Position numbers and translations under genes: made by a program
Notes under the pieces: generated by a model
What the model saw: only the letters and a program-made list of their open reading frames with translations
Database searches by the model: none
What the model was told of the DNA's origin: nothing
Source: Ashinkailepas kermadecensis
Taxonomy: Eukaryota > Arthropoda > Thecostraca > Neolepadidae
Assembly: GCA_034440615.1 (NCBI GenBank)
Contig: JAOTOM010003814.1
Coordinates: 62,001-126,000 of the forward strand
Direction of reading: 5' to 3'
DNA: 64,000 nucleotides
Shown here: positions 44,965-55,333 of the stretch, one piece after another
How positions within the stretch are numbered: position 1 is the first letter of the stretch
Layout of the letters: each line of letters begins with the position of its first letter

Positions 44965-45880
44965 ATAGGCGTAGGAACGTCTCAACAAGTTGGTGGGCCA
45001 GGGTCAACAGCAGGGGGCACCCATACATTTCGCAAAGTACCATGGTTGAGCACTTTTGGATAGAGAGCCCGATAATTTGAATAGTGAACACACAACTTTC
45101 AAGGGGACAGGCCTAAGGGGCCCCTAAGGGGGAGGAGGCAGGTCCCCTGGGCGCGCCTATGGCTAACAGCAACATGTGGTACTGAAAAAGAACTATCATG
45201 GCAGCATAAGTACTTTCAAATTAACACTTCTCGCTGAACATGGAACTCTTCACGACTGGTGGATTCAATAATAGGCATTATCTCTTCCTGGTGCAAGATA
45301 AATCATTAGTACCTATTACTGTTCAAATAAAATTCCTTCAACTTCCACTATGTGCGTGTGTGTGAGGAGTGCAAGCTCATTACAGCCTAACTAACGGATA
45401 TGTGGTGTGCCCTAGTTTCCATGAATTAGTACTTTACGTCACTAAGATATTCCCCTTGTAAATGTTCTCCGATGTTCGTGAGGAGAAAGTATAAGCAAGA
45501 ACGTAGCTTACTTGCTGCCCCATGGCAAAAGAAGTGTCATGATTGATGCTGGAAAGGATGGAAAACAGGAAAGACGGGTGATCGCTGGTTCAAAATTATT
45601 TGATCCAGTGTGTGACAGACCAAGATTGGCAGGCTGACAGACTTGGGCAAAGAAAAACGTAATACATGAAAATAGATTGTATGGTGTTTGTCCTTGGGCC
45701 TAACTGCAACACATAGATGATCAGTCACCTCAATCATCTCTGTAGTACACATTGTGCACCTTAGAACATCCGCCACTTCAAACGAAATGCTATAACTACA
45801 TCATGTGGCACCCTGCTGAAACGGAATGTAAGCGCTTATTTTGGGGACCAACAATTCAGCACAAAATAGCTGACATGTGA
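44965..45880 (+). repeat. 0.9 kb dispersed repeat, copy B
   Basis: Plus-strand partner of 2060-2977. It begins CATAGGCGTAGGAACGTCTC and ends near GCTGACATGTGACAGCACAC. It contains an insertion relative to copy A around 45100-45160 (GGGGCCCCTAAGGGGGAGGA region), where copy A has a shorter C-rich stretch. No coding capacity recognised. Confidence 0.75.
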
Positions 45881-45884
45881 CAGC

Positions 45885-46105
45885 ACACGGCACCTCATAA
45901 AGTCATAAATGTGTTCAGACTTAAGAACCACAATAGCCCATGCTGAATTCAATTCAATTATCAATTATCTTCTTCCCACGTTTTCTGGTGACTAATAAAT
46001 CAGGATAACCGCTGAACTTTGATGCACCTCATCTCTTTGGTTAAATACGCTCCCAGGTTGGCAACCGAACTGAGGCTCTAGTTAGTTCTTTCTTGGACTT
46101 TTCCG
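45885..46105. other. Short unassigned gap
   Basis: Nothing recognised between the dispersed repeat and the degenerate array. Confidence 0.4.
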
Positions 46106-46109
46106 TTTT

Positions 46110-48350
46110 TTCTTTGTCTACGGATGTGCTTTAGGGCTCCAGTCAATTTTTGTCAGGGGCCCGACACATTTTTGCGACCCCGGCTCTTTTTCATAGTTTT
46201 GTTGCGTTTTTGTGCACCGACGATACCTATTTTTAAGGTATCGGAGCGTTTTCCCAGCCCCCGAAGTGATATTTAGTGCCCGTTCTTTTTGTTCCTTTTC
46301 TAGGGTCATGTCGATTTGTCATGGACCCAGCCTGTTTTTGAGGCCCAGATGCGGTCTCAAGGCCCCGGTGTGCTTTGAGGGCCTCGTTGCGTTTTGTTTT
46401 TAGCTCCCGGTGTGTTTATTTAGAGCTGCTACGGATGTTTTAAGGCCCTGCCGCCTTTTGCCAGACTCGGTACGCTTTGCAGGGCCCGGTGCATTTCGTC
46501 CTCCAGTTGTGCTCTTAGGGTCCCGCTGTGTTCATTTGGGGTTCCTCGCTCACATTTGTGGGACCACAATACGATATTAGGGGCTCCGGTATAACTTCTC
46601 GGAGTCCCGTCGCAACTTCTCGGGCCCAGGCGCGTGGTTCCGGGGGATCCGACGTCAGTTTTCTGGGCTCGATGCAATTTTTGGTGACTTCTTCTGAATT
46701 ATGTAAAGTCCGAGCCACGGCCCGATTTTTGCTGGCCACCTGCGACTGTCTCATCGCGATTTTTCGTACCCCTGGTACGTTTTTCGGTGCCGTATGCGAT
46801 TTGTTAAGGCATCCGATGGTATGTTTGGGCTAAGGAGCGATTTTCCTGGCTCGAACATTTTTTTTCACGGAACCTCTCTTCACTTGGATGCATTATTTGC
46901 CTCTTTGGTATGCCACTGCGGCTGCTCAACGAGTTTTTTTTTCAGCCGATGGCAACCTTCAGAGTAAAAAGGCCGTTAGGAGAACTTTCTTTCAGGACCT
47001 GTTCTGAATTTTCCGGTGCTCCGGTCGACTCGAAGGAGTCCTTTAGTTATTTTTGGGCCGACTTCTATCTTTTTGTAAGCCTCCTGCGCGGTATTGTCAG
47101 GCCTCGGTACGATTCTTCGGACTCCCAGCTCATTTTTCCAATGCTACAACGTGCTTCTTTTCTGGGCCCGATGCGTTTTGGGGTCTTTGACGCAATTTTT
47201 GGGGCCGCAGAGTAACATTCCGGGTAGGAATTTATTTTTGGGAAGCCAGCTGCGACTTGTGGGGCTCCGGTGCGACGTTTTTGGCCCCTAGTGATTTCCA
47301 AGGGCAGCGGCGCGACGTTTCTTGGTCTAAGTGCGATTTTTGGACCCTGTCTTCACTTGTTGGGATGCCTATCGCGAATTTTAGTGGCCCCGACACGTAT
47401 TTGGGGGTCCAACACGTCTTGGTTTCCTTTGGAACAATTGCTGGGACCCCAGTGATTTTCCCTGGACAGACTGTTTTTCGTTGCCCCGGATTCATTTATT
47501 GGGTGTTCCCGATGATTCGTTTGGGCCCCGGTGGGACTTGTTGAGCCACTAGCGTGATTTACATGGGCCCGGGCGCGACTTTTCGATACCTTCAGGTTCA
47601 GCGTGATTTTCAGTAGCCCCGGGCAAACATTTTTTGTGTCCCCATTGGGATTTTCAAGAACCCCGGCACGACTTTTTTCGGCCCCAGCTTGATTTTCTGG
47701 GCTCAGGCGCGAACTTATGAAACCCCCAGCGTGATTTTCAGGGGCCCAGCCCGTCTTTCTGCGGCACCCATCGTGATTTTCAAGGACCACGGCACGACTT
47801 TTTTGTGCTCTCAGTGTGATTTTCATGTGCCCGGTCCAAATTTTTGGGACCCCAGCGCGATTATCAGGGGCCCCGACCCGATCTTTTGGGACCCAGCGTG
47901 ATTTTGAGGGCCTGGCCAGTCTTTCTGGTACCCAGTGTCGTTTTCGAGGACCCCGGCGTGACTTCCGGTCTGTTTGGCCTCCAGCGTGATTTCCAGGTGC
48001 CCGGCCCGACCTCTTATGGCCTAAGCGTGATTTTATGGGGCCCTGGCGCGATTTATCGGGGTTCCGGCGCGACCTTTTGGAGGCCCAGCGGTATTTTCAG
48101 GGGTCCGGTCCAATATTTTTGGCCCTCAGCGTCATTGTTAGGGTCCCGGAACGATTTTTGAGGCCCGAATTTGATATTCAGGGGCCTCGGTACCATTTTG
48201 GGAGCTCCATCGTCATTTTCATAGACCCTGCGCGACTTGTTGGCCCCCAAAGTGATGTATATGTTCCCTGGTGTGATTGTTGGGGACAACAGCAGGATGT
48301 TTAAGGAGCCTGGCGTTATTTTTTTCGAACCCCGGCGCGATATTGGGGGC
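46110..48350. repeat. Highly degenerate array, about 21-bp period, 2.2 kb
   Basis: A C/G-rich half and a T-rich half alternate for 2.2 kb, with a rough consensus CCCCGGCGCGATTTTTGGGG. From 47540 onwards two variants alternate (AGCGTGATTTTCAGGGGCCC and CGGCACGACTTTTTTGGGCC), giving a clearer 42-bp dimer. Units differ strongly from one another, so this is an old array. Because 21 is a multiple of three, open frames of up to 157 codons exist on both strands with 7-residue periodicity (for example PENHAGG/KSRAVVLEN on minus). I see no evidence that they are translated. Confidence 0.8.
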
Positions 48351-48359
48351 CCACAACCT

Positions 48360-49740
48360 CTCATAGGGAGGGGGATTGCTCCAATGCGACCCTTCGGTAC
48401 GCCATTGCGCATGTCCCAATGATTGCATAGTTCAACAATGACTTCTATGGAGTACATCGCAAAAAACGACTTTCCTATGCCCATTTCACTGCTTGCACCA
48501 CAAGTAGTATTCAGCAATACACACCCTGCAATTGGCCTAAATTAATCCCATTATCTTGGAGGCTCTGAAATCTCAGCCTGGACGTATACATTACTGAACG
48601 ATGAAAAGCCTTGATAGTAGTCTCCGTTGTAATTCGGTGTTTTAATGCTCTTAATCTAAATGTCTTCATTGAATAGATTATGGGATCAGTCTAAACTAAA
48701 CAGATATTGTTACATATACCATGAGCCCACCATCTTACCGAACCATTTCTGTTGAACGACATAAAATGAATTCAATGTTTAACGTGCTGTCAATGCCACT
48801 ACGCAGTTACCCAGCTGAAGATCCACTCGGGTCAGTAGCCATGCTCATCATGTGCCTTCTCAGGTCACATAACAAGCATCACTCATTACTCGTCACATCA
48901 TCACTCTTCATATCACTCCTCATGTGACCTTGTCAGGTCGCACCATGAGCGCCTAATCCTCTCTGGGGATTCTAAGATTCTGAGAGTCGTTCTCGCACTT
49001 GAAGTTGATATAATAGTGTCTGGACTTCATTATTGTATCTATGCTACCATAATAAATGATGGAAATAAGTATTTTGTTATATTGGAAGCCAGCACCGATA
49101 ATACCCAAGCATCTCAATAAAAGTTTCGATATCTGTGTACTGTGCCAAAACTGTGAAAACCCATTGAAATGTGGAAACTTTAACGTTCTGTTCCATAATA
49201 CTGTCACCCAATGGATGTATCGTGGTAGTAATTTGCATGCTTCAAGAATCAAAATACATATAAATGTTGAAGTATATGGCAGCTAGGATGCTCTGTAATA
49301 TCAAGATCTGCTAGCTCTGTAATATCAAGGCAAGGAAATTGCACTTGCAAATTGTATGTCTTACCTTGATTGTGTTACGTTACTGCCCTCAGCCTTTACA
49401 ATTTTCTACTCTAGGCAATATTAATGAAATCAATGTTGAATATGTTAGCAGTCAAAGAACCACAGTGAAACTCTAGTATGTATGTATTTTGGTACTGGCT
49501 GGCACATTACCGCTTTATAGTCTTTTCATAACATAATATAAGGTGTGAATATCCATATTTCTGTTGTATTACATCAACTCCTGAATTAGTTGCGTTGTTG
49601 TAGGGTCATGTCGAAGTGTGCATGACTTAAGAAATAAAGTTCTACGATGTGATATGTACAGTTTTTACTTAGTTATGGATTTCAGAGAGTTCTTAACATA
49701 TTCAAATATGTGCATGCTGCATTTCAGGAACTTTAGATGT
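48360..49740. other. Intergenic, nothing recognised
   Basis: AT-leaning ordinary sequence. A short duplication (TAGCTCTGTAATATCAAG) lies near 49290-49330. No gene recognised. Confidence 0.45.
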
Positions 49741-49747
49741 CTAAAAA

Positions 49748-49835
49748 GTGGGAGGCCACCTACCATTGTTGGCCCCTCCACTTTGAAAAGTAGGTGGGCC
49801 ATGGCCCCCTGGCCCCCTGTTCCTACGCTATGAGG
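49748..49835 (-). repeat. Truncated end of the 0.9 kb repeat family or a relative
   Basis: On the minus strand it begins CTCATAGCGTAGGAACAGGG, then GGCCAGGGGGCCATGGCCCA, resembling the CATAGGCGTAGGAAC...GTGGGCCAGGG start of copy B. It also contains a near-palindrome: AGTGGGAGGCCA pairs with TGGCCCCTCCACTT. Confidence 0.5.
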
Positions 49836-49997
49836 ACGACATCCCGCTGTGCTGCGACACTTTGTAAATGACGTCACCGACAAAGCATTGAAGGTGGGGA
49901 ACTCACATGCTAGCTGTAATTACTGAGAGAGAAGTTGTATGCCAAAATTACATTCACACATGCTACTCTAAAATGTATTATCACTATCAGCTTCAGT

Positions 49998-50267
49998 CAG
50001 GGGCGGATACAGGACAGGGGCACCAGGGCATGTGCCCCTCCTACATGGAAAGGTGGCGCCCCTCTGGCCGGGAAAGCCGCCCCTTCAGGAATGCTTAAGT
50101 GCACCACCACCACTCAACGGATTTTTCAGCCAGACGCCTCTTTCACAGCACAAGGCACCCTTCAGAGTGCATCCCTCCCCAGCTCCGCTCAACATTTTTT
50201 TATCGACCGAAGGCACCCCGCCAAGGAAATGTGTCCCGACCCATGACAATTACTGCATCCTTCCCTG
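49998..50267 (+). mobile_element. hAT-like MITE, 270 bp
   Basis: It starts CAGGGGCGGATACAGGACAG and ends GCATCCTTCCCTG, short imperfect terminal inverted repeats (CAGGG-(C/A)GGAT). The flanking octamers GCTTCAGT (49990-49997) and ACGTCAGT (50268-50275) agree at six of eight positions, fitting a decayed 8-bp hAT target duplication. The interior is C-rich with a T-run and GCCAGACGCC, and no coding capacity. Confidence 0.65.
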
Positions 50268-50427
50268 ACGTCAGTGGTTGCAAATGATTGATGTCGAGGT
50301 CGGCCCTGGTTCGTAGAACATCTGACCACAATTCCTGCTACGATTTGTCATTAGTGCGCCACTAATGGCCAGGCTAATAATAACCGCATCCCACGTTTCA
50401 ATCTTATTTTATGACGTCAGTGAGTAC

Positions 50428-50642
50428 CAGGGGTGGATGCAAGGGGGCACTGGGGGCATATGCCCTCATGGAAGGTAATGTCCCCCCAGCTGAGAAAATG
50501 TGCCCCTCCGCGAAGGCTCGAGTAAACCCCTCCCCATCCACTCAACGTTTTTTTTTTTCAGCCAGAGACCCCTCGGAGACGGATATTCAGTGCGCTCGAG
50601 TGCACCCCTCCCCCACCATGACAACTCCTGGATCCACCTCTG
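50428..50642 (+). mobile_element. hAT-like MITE, 215 bp
   Basis: It starts CAGGGGTGGATGCAAGGGGG and ends CTGGATCCACCTCTG, inverted ends matching at about 11 of 14 positions. Internal words (CTCAACG, T-run, CAGCCAGAGACCCCTC) match the neighbour at 49998. The left flank TGACGTCAGTG equals the right flank of that neighbour, so the two copies probably arose by local duplication or one landed in the flank of a duplicated segment. Confidence 0.65.
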
Positions 50643-50774
50643 ATCCATACGTGGAGTCATGAGATGAACGTACAGGAGAGACAATTCCACTACGTTGAAC
50701 GTGGCTTGCTAGCAGTATGGTTATGAAAACATATATTATCATAGCTCATATATAAATAATTTCAATTCTTGCGG

Positions 50775-50778
<4 letters not shown>

Positions 50779-50845
<67 letters not shown>

Positions 50846-50846
50846 T
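50779..50846. repeat. (AATC)n microsatellite, about 17 copies
   Basis: Perfect tetranucleotide run with one AATT variant at the end. Confidence 0.97.
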
Positions 50847-50849
50847 AAT

Positions 50850-51820
50850 CGTGTGCCATAGCAGAGCCCATCACATGAGTTGTCGTGAACAGTTAATTGC
50901 AATTCTTCACTAGTTGAGCGCATTGCTCTAGCTGTTGCCATGCCGCCTTCTTGTCCGTCATCCTTGTTTAATGATGGTCATGCACTTCTTGTGGTGAATA
51001 CATGGAGTGTCAGTTGACATTAATTTCAACATCTTGTTTTTTTAAGTTCATTACTATGCATTATAATTAGAGGTGTCGACCTGTATGCTTTTCTGGGAGC
51101 CCCCCCCCCCCCTCCCCCATATTGACGTGGTGTTGCCAAACCGAATTGTCAGTCAATTACTTCCATGCATCGTAATGTTAAATTGTGGTAAATGTAGAAC
51201 TCATTGGTGTTGCATTGGCAAACCAAAAGCATACACTGTTCCACACCTGCTCAAAGCTGTGGCAATCGGAAAAAAAATTGTGATGGTATGTTCTTAATCC
51301 TTCTCTCAAACGAGAAAGAACGAGCTCCTGAAATCGTCAGCTGTCTAAGATGTTCTCGAGGCCGTCGCAAGCTTAAATAAGATGCCCTTGTTCTGATCAA
51401 GAGGGTAGCATATTCATAAGACGGAAAGCTGGCCCCTGTGCCCACGTGCCTACTCCCCCCCTCCGTGGTATGGGACTGTCGGCACTCGGCGGGCCGAACA
51501 CAACCGTTGTCATGACAACGGTTGACTCCTATATCGCAACGAAAGCATCCCTGAACTGAAGAAGAAACAGAAGAGAAAAACAAAGGAGATGCACCGTTAA
51601 CTGAGATCAAAGGTGTCAAAAGCGGCACGTCACCGGCCGATAACTTGCAGCAGGGACGAGACCGACGCAAATCCTGACGGTGGCTGCATCTACCTTCAAG
51701 CCGAGACAGTCGCCAACCGTTACGCAAGCAATGAGCTGGCTATCGAGTCGTTGACCGCCTCTCCGCTGCCACCTTGGAATCCCAGTAGGACCCCATACAG
51801 TTCCGGATGGACAAGGGAGG
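50850..51820. other. Intergenic, one palindrome
   Basis: No gene recognised. It contains a poly-C run at 51101-51112 and a 24-bp palindrome at 51501-51524. A 158-codon minus-strand frame (51727-51251) has no recognisable features. Confidence 0.45.
51501..51524. repeat. 24-bp perfect palindrome
   Basis: CAACCGTTGTCATGACAACG followed by GTTG is identical on both strands with no loop. Each half contains an animal Myb-type core (CCGTTG). Function is unknown. Confidence 0.8.
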
Positions 51821-51824
51821 TGAC

Positions 51825-52135
51825 CTCCTGTAATCTCAGTGGGTCTCCTATAATTCCAGGTGGCCACCAATAATCCCGGGGTCTTGCTCTACGGGGCCTC
51901 CTGTATCCCCAATGAATCCTGATGTAATTCCCGAGGGTCCTAGCTGTAATCCCAGGGGGCTAATCCTATAGTCCCAGTGGGGCTTCCTGTATTTCCGGAT
52001 GGGAGCGGTAAGGCCCTCAGTTGTAATTTCAGGGGACCTCCTGTAGTCCCAGGAAGGCCTACATGGGGCCTTACAGGAGGCTTTGGCCTGCTGTAATCCA
52101 AGGGAGCTTCCTGTAGATCCAAGGTGCCTTCCTAA
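51825..52135. repeat. Degenerate array, about 20-22-bp period (CCTGTAATCCCAGGGG)
   Basis: About 13 diverged units of the form TCCTGTAATCCCAGGGGGCT. It is similar in style to the 46-48 kb array (GC-rich half alternating with an A/T half), but with a different sequence. Confidence 0.75.
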
Positions 52136-52139
52136 GGCG

Positions 52140-52585
52140 AGATCCTTGCCAGATCCACTTGCCTTTTTAAGGGGTCATTCACCCCCTGTCCCCCTCCCCA
52201 CCAGCTCTGCCGTGTCTAATGATCATGAGATATATGGTGCAGTATTTGTCAGATTATTTAACTCTGAAGTAATCAAAGCTTGGCTGTCTTAAGCTTGCTG
52301 TTTCCTTAGACTGCGGATGCCAAGTAGTGGGTATTAACCCATGTGTTTTGATATTTGTTTTGTGACCATCATGTTGTTGATAACAATAAATGCATAGACA
52401 AACAGAAAGGCTTGATAAGACGCTGATTTTGAAGTCATGTTCTGTAAGTAAACGAGGTCTCCGAAGATGATGGGAATTGCCTATGTGACCTTCATTCGAC
52501 AGAAAAAAACGTGGTTGTACGACTTGATGTGGAAATTCACGCATTTCAAAGCCAATTTTTTACCGGACTTCAGTGCATTTTTACC
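52140..52585. other. Intergenic, nothing recognised
   Basis: No gene, repeat or RNA recognised. Confidence 0.45.
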
Positions 52586-52590
52586 CCAAC

Positions 52591-52790
52591 TGGGGCCCAA
52601 CTGGGCGTGGTCACATCAGACCGATCTGGCCCGAGCTGCGGCCCCCCATCTTTACCGGGCCCCAACTGGGCGTGGTCACATCAGACCGACCTGGCTCGGG
52701 CTGCGGCCCCCCATCTTTACCGGGCCCCAACTGGGCGTGGTCACATCAGACCGACCTGGCCCGGGCTGCACCCCCCCATTTTTTTTGTGT
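52591..52790 (+). repeat. 65-bp tandem repeat, 3 copies
   Basis: Unit GCCCCAACTGGGCGTGGTCA, CATCAGACCGACCTGGCCCG, GGCTGCGGCCCCCCATCTTT, ACCGG. Three nearly identical copies, the third ending in a T-run. Confidence 0.95.
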
Positions 52791-52794
52791 ATTT

Positions 52795-53035
52795 CCCACC
52801 TCCAGCGAATGTGGATCATTCACCACATGACCGGCGCGACTCCGTCCCGTGAAAAGGCGTGGGTTGCACGGGGTGTCGCGGATCTTACTATTTCGGAGAT
52901 CTTCCGCTCAGTTTACGCCACACCTCCGTTCAGTTCATCAGTTCAGCGGCACCCCTCCTGGTTATTGGGCTTTACGACACGTCGACCGTTGAGTCATGTA
53001 GCGTCGCCAGTCTCTCACGCCGATTGTCCGCGGCA
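52795..53035. other. Unassigned sequence beside tRNA-like unit
   Basis: On the minus strand this lies immediately downstream of the tRNA-like unit and would be the body of a tRNA-derived SINE if one exists. I see no poly(A) or simple tail that proves it. Confidence 0.3.
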
Positions 53036-53040
53036 GAATA

Positions 53041-53118
53041 GTAGCAACAGGTGGGACTCGAACCCACAATCTACGGATTGTGAGAGGGGCAACTCATCCC
53101 TAGACTACTCGTCCCCAG
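53041..53118 (-). other. tRNA-like unit (Glu-like pseudo-tRNA or SINE head)
   Basis: On the minus strand TAGTCTAGGGATGAG matches a pol III A box (TRGYNNARNNG) closely, and GTGGGTTCGAGTCCCAC is a perfect T arm with B box. Between them, CTCTCAC equals the anticodon loop of tRNA-Glu(CTC). Acceptor ends (GGACGAG against CTGTTGC) pair at only four of seven positions and the anticodon stem does not pair. Instead CACAATCCGTAGATTGTG forms its own hairpin. A working tRNA is unlikely. The shared GATTGTGGGTTCGA...CACCTGT with 397-450 points to a dispersed family. Confidence 0.5.
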
Positions 53119-53186
53119 CGCCACCCCTCCGATAGCACTGTCAGTGAGATGGTCGGCTGATCTTACCCGGGACACGCGGGTCACGC

Positions 53187-53200
53187 AGGTCACGTGACCT
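53187..53200. promoter_or_regulatory. Palindromic AGGTCACGTGACCT site
   Basis: A perfect 14-bp palindrome combining an E box (CACGTG) with two inverted nuclear-receptor half-sites (AGGTCA/TGACCT). It lies in a short region where CGGGACACGC(A/G)GGTCAC is repeated three times (53168-53222). Binding is inference from motif only. Confidence 0.3.
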
Positions 53201-53229
53201 TCCCCGGGACACGCAGGTCACATGGTCTG

Positions 53230-53875
53230 ATGCAGCCGCCACACCACCCGGCTAAGTTTCGCCATTAAGTTTTTCCTTTCAACAAGAAATACGCGCCCTT
53301 CAAAGACAATGTTGGGGTGGAAATTGCAAGAAGTCGAAATTAGAAGGTTAGTTAGTTAATTAGTTTGTTATTTGGGCTCCAGGGCGCTTCGACTAGTCTT
53401 GATTATTCGCGCCCGTCAAAATTGGAAAGTAAGAGACCTGCTTAATCGTCGTAAGAAACAATAATAATAGTATATACAATATAAACAATAATAGCGTGCT
53501 GTTTAGTGATATAAATCAATTCTGTTACATCATACATAACAACTATGCGTGAGGAAACGGAATTCCTTACGGTGGCGTAGCAGGGCTCAGGTCCAATTGT
53601 GAGCGAAGAAAGTAGAACTTGAAACGCTGTGGCAAACATGGTTTTAACAGCTTGACGGTCGGACCGGGCCTGACACGAACTTTGGTCTGATATACACCGC
53701 TTAGACACACTCGGGCCTGCCCTCGCCCGTAGTTACCCAGAAAGCTCCAACATGTCCATGCCCTTTCAGCCACACACCAGCCAACACCCAGTGCCACATC
53801 TCCGAAACAGATTCAAGCCGTCCAATCCCGAGTAGACAAGCCTCGAACCTTGACCGCTCGGCAGAGGCTGTGGCT
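53230..53875. other. Intergenic, nothing recognised
   Basis: No gene or repeat recognised apart from a short TTAGTTAGTTAATTAG run near 53347. Confidence 0.45.
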
Positions 53876-53879
53876 GGCA

Positions 53880-54320
53880 ATATTGCCGAGTGGTTCGGCC
53901 AATTCTGCCGCAGACAGCACCGACGGATGGATGTCACCGACGCGATCCTGGAGCGCCGCACAGTGCCGGTCGCCCAGTGTATTCGCCGGCCAGCCACTCT
54001 GCCACTCTGCCGCCGGCACATTCACCTGCCAGTCCGCCAGACGAGGTCCGCTCCCGCAGGCTGCCTCGGACGCCCCCATAAAGGCGGCGCCTGTTTGGCA
54101 TTCCCGCCGCGCTGGCGGCTAGTTCGGCGCCAAGTGAACGCCGCGGGCGGCGCGGGCTGGCGACCAAACCCTCGCCGCACCGGCGCCGCCGAGTCCACGG
54201 ACTTATGGCTTCGACTGCGCATGGCTGAGTTGTCGGGTTTTAGTGCCGGTTTACGCTTCATGCAAATGTTAACGTGCGGCGAGGCCGGTGGAGCATTGGC
54301 GCTGGCCGGTCTTCATCTTC
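53880..54320. other. GC/CpG-rich block
   Basis: GC-rich, CpG-dense stretch, open on both strands for 80-150 codons. GCCGGCCAGCCAC-like words recall the blocks at 9.4 and 36.2 kb. No convincing first exon identified. Confidence 0.45.
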
Positions 54321-54324
54321 GGTA

Positions 54325-55330
54325 AGGAAATCGTTGTTTAGTCGCTCGTTTGTCTGGAGCTGGGAGGGCTCAGACGTTCCCAGTTCCTTGTGTCAACACT
54401 AGCTCACTCATTGTATTCCTGCGTGGATCTTCTAGCACGATTCCTGTGGGGTAGGGAGGAGTCCCTTCTCGAAGATGCTCGATTCTTGTGGGGGAGGGAG
54501 GAGTCCGTTCCCGAAAATCTAAGGAACTAACCGTCCGGCTTCCTCGCAATGCCGTGCAAGCGAACAAACATGACGACATTCACCCATCTTCGTTGTCAAA
54601 ATTCGACGCTTTTAAACAACGGCAAACCCAGGAGCGCAAGGGACAAAACTCAAAAACATTATTGATATAATGTTATTCAAGTAAAGGGCATCGCAAACGG
54701 ACGCAACCGAAGGAAACAGTGGATGCAGACTCAACCTTCTCACAAACACACATGGGAATGCCACACTACCGAATACAGAATACAAAATACAGAATACAGA
54801 ATACTCGCTGGGAAGGCCAGAATACTGAAAAGCTTCTGCCATTGCATGGCCATGCCAAGCAATGGCGGTCATCCTCGACCAGGGAACTGCTTTGCGCACC
54901 TGGCATTCAAACAGTTAACGCAAGACCAACACGATCTCCCCAGTTTGTGATTGAAATGCAACTGACATGGACGGCAAAGCTTACCGGAAGAGAAAGCTGA
55001 GCTGGAACTAGTATATCAGCAGATATGTGACCGGTATGCTGTGCCTGTAAGAGTGCTGGACGAACGAGGGTAAGTGTCAACAGCGCAGCCGGGACGAGCT
55101 TCCGTGCGTGGCAGCCATGGACACACTACCGTGAGTGTGTATGCAATTTACAGTCGCGCGCAGAATGCAGCAGCCGCAGCAGGAAGCATGTATGCAGAGC
55201 TGAAATAATTTCGGATGCAAAATGGCCGCCCGGCTACAGCGCTGAAGGCAGAAATACAGATCTGTCAGGCCCTCTCGGGACTGCGCCAGGGTTCCCCGAA
55301 CACCAATCAGCCGCAATACGACTGAGATAC
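54325..55330. other. Intergenic, small duplications only
   Basis: Two diverged copies of GATTC(C/T)TGTGGGG.AGGGAGGAGTCC stand in tandem at about 54438-54515, and an (AGAATAC)n-like run is at 54771-54803. No gene recognised. Confidence 0.45.
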
Positions 55331-55333
55331 GGG

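Noticed and set aside
47353..47826. 157-codon minus-strand frame with heptad-like periodicity as a coiled-coil protein
   Set aside because: The periodicity equals the 21-bp DNA repeat, and both strands show it. The residues are Pro/Gly/Asn-rich, not a coiled coil.
53041..53118. Functional tRNA-Glu gene
   Set aside because: Acceptor stem pairs at only about four of seven positions and the anticodon stem does not form.
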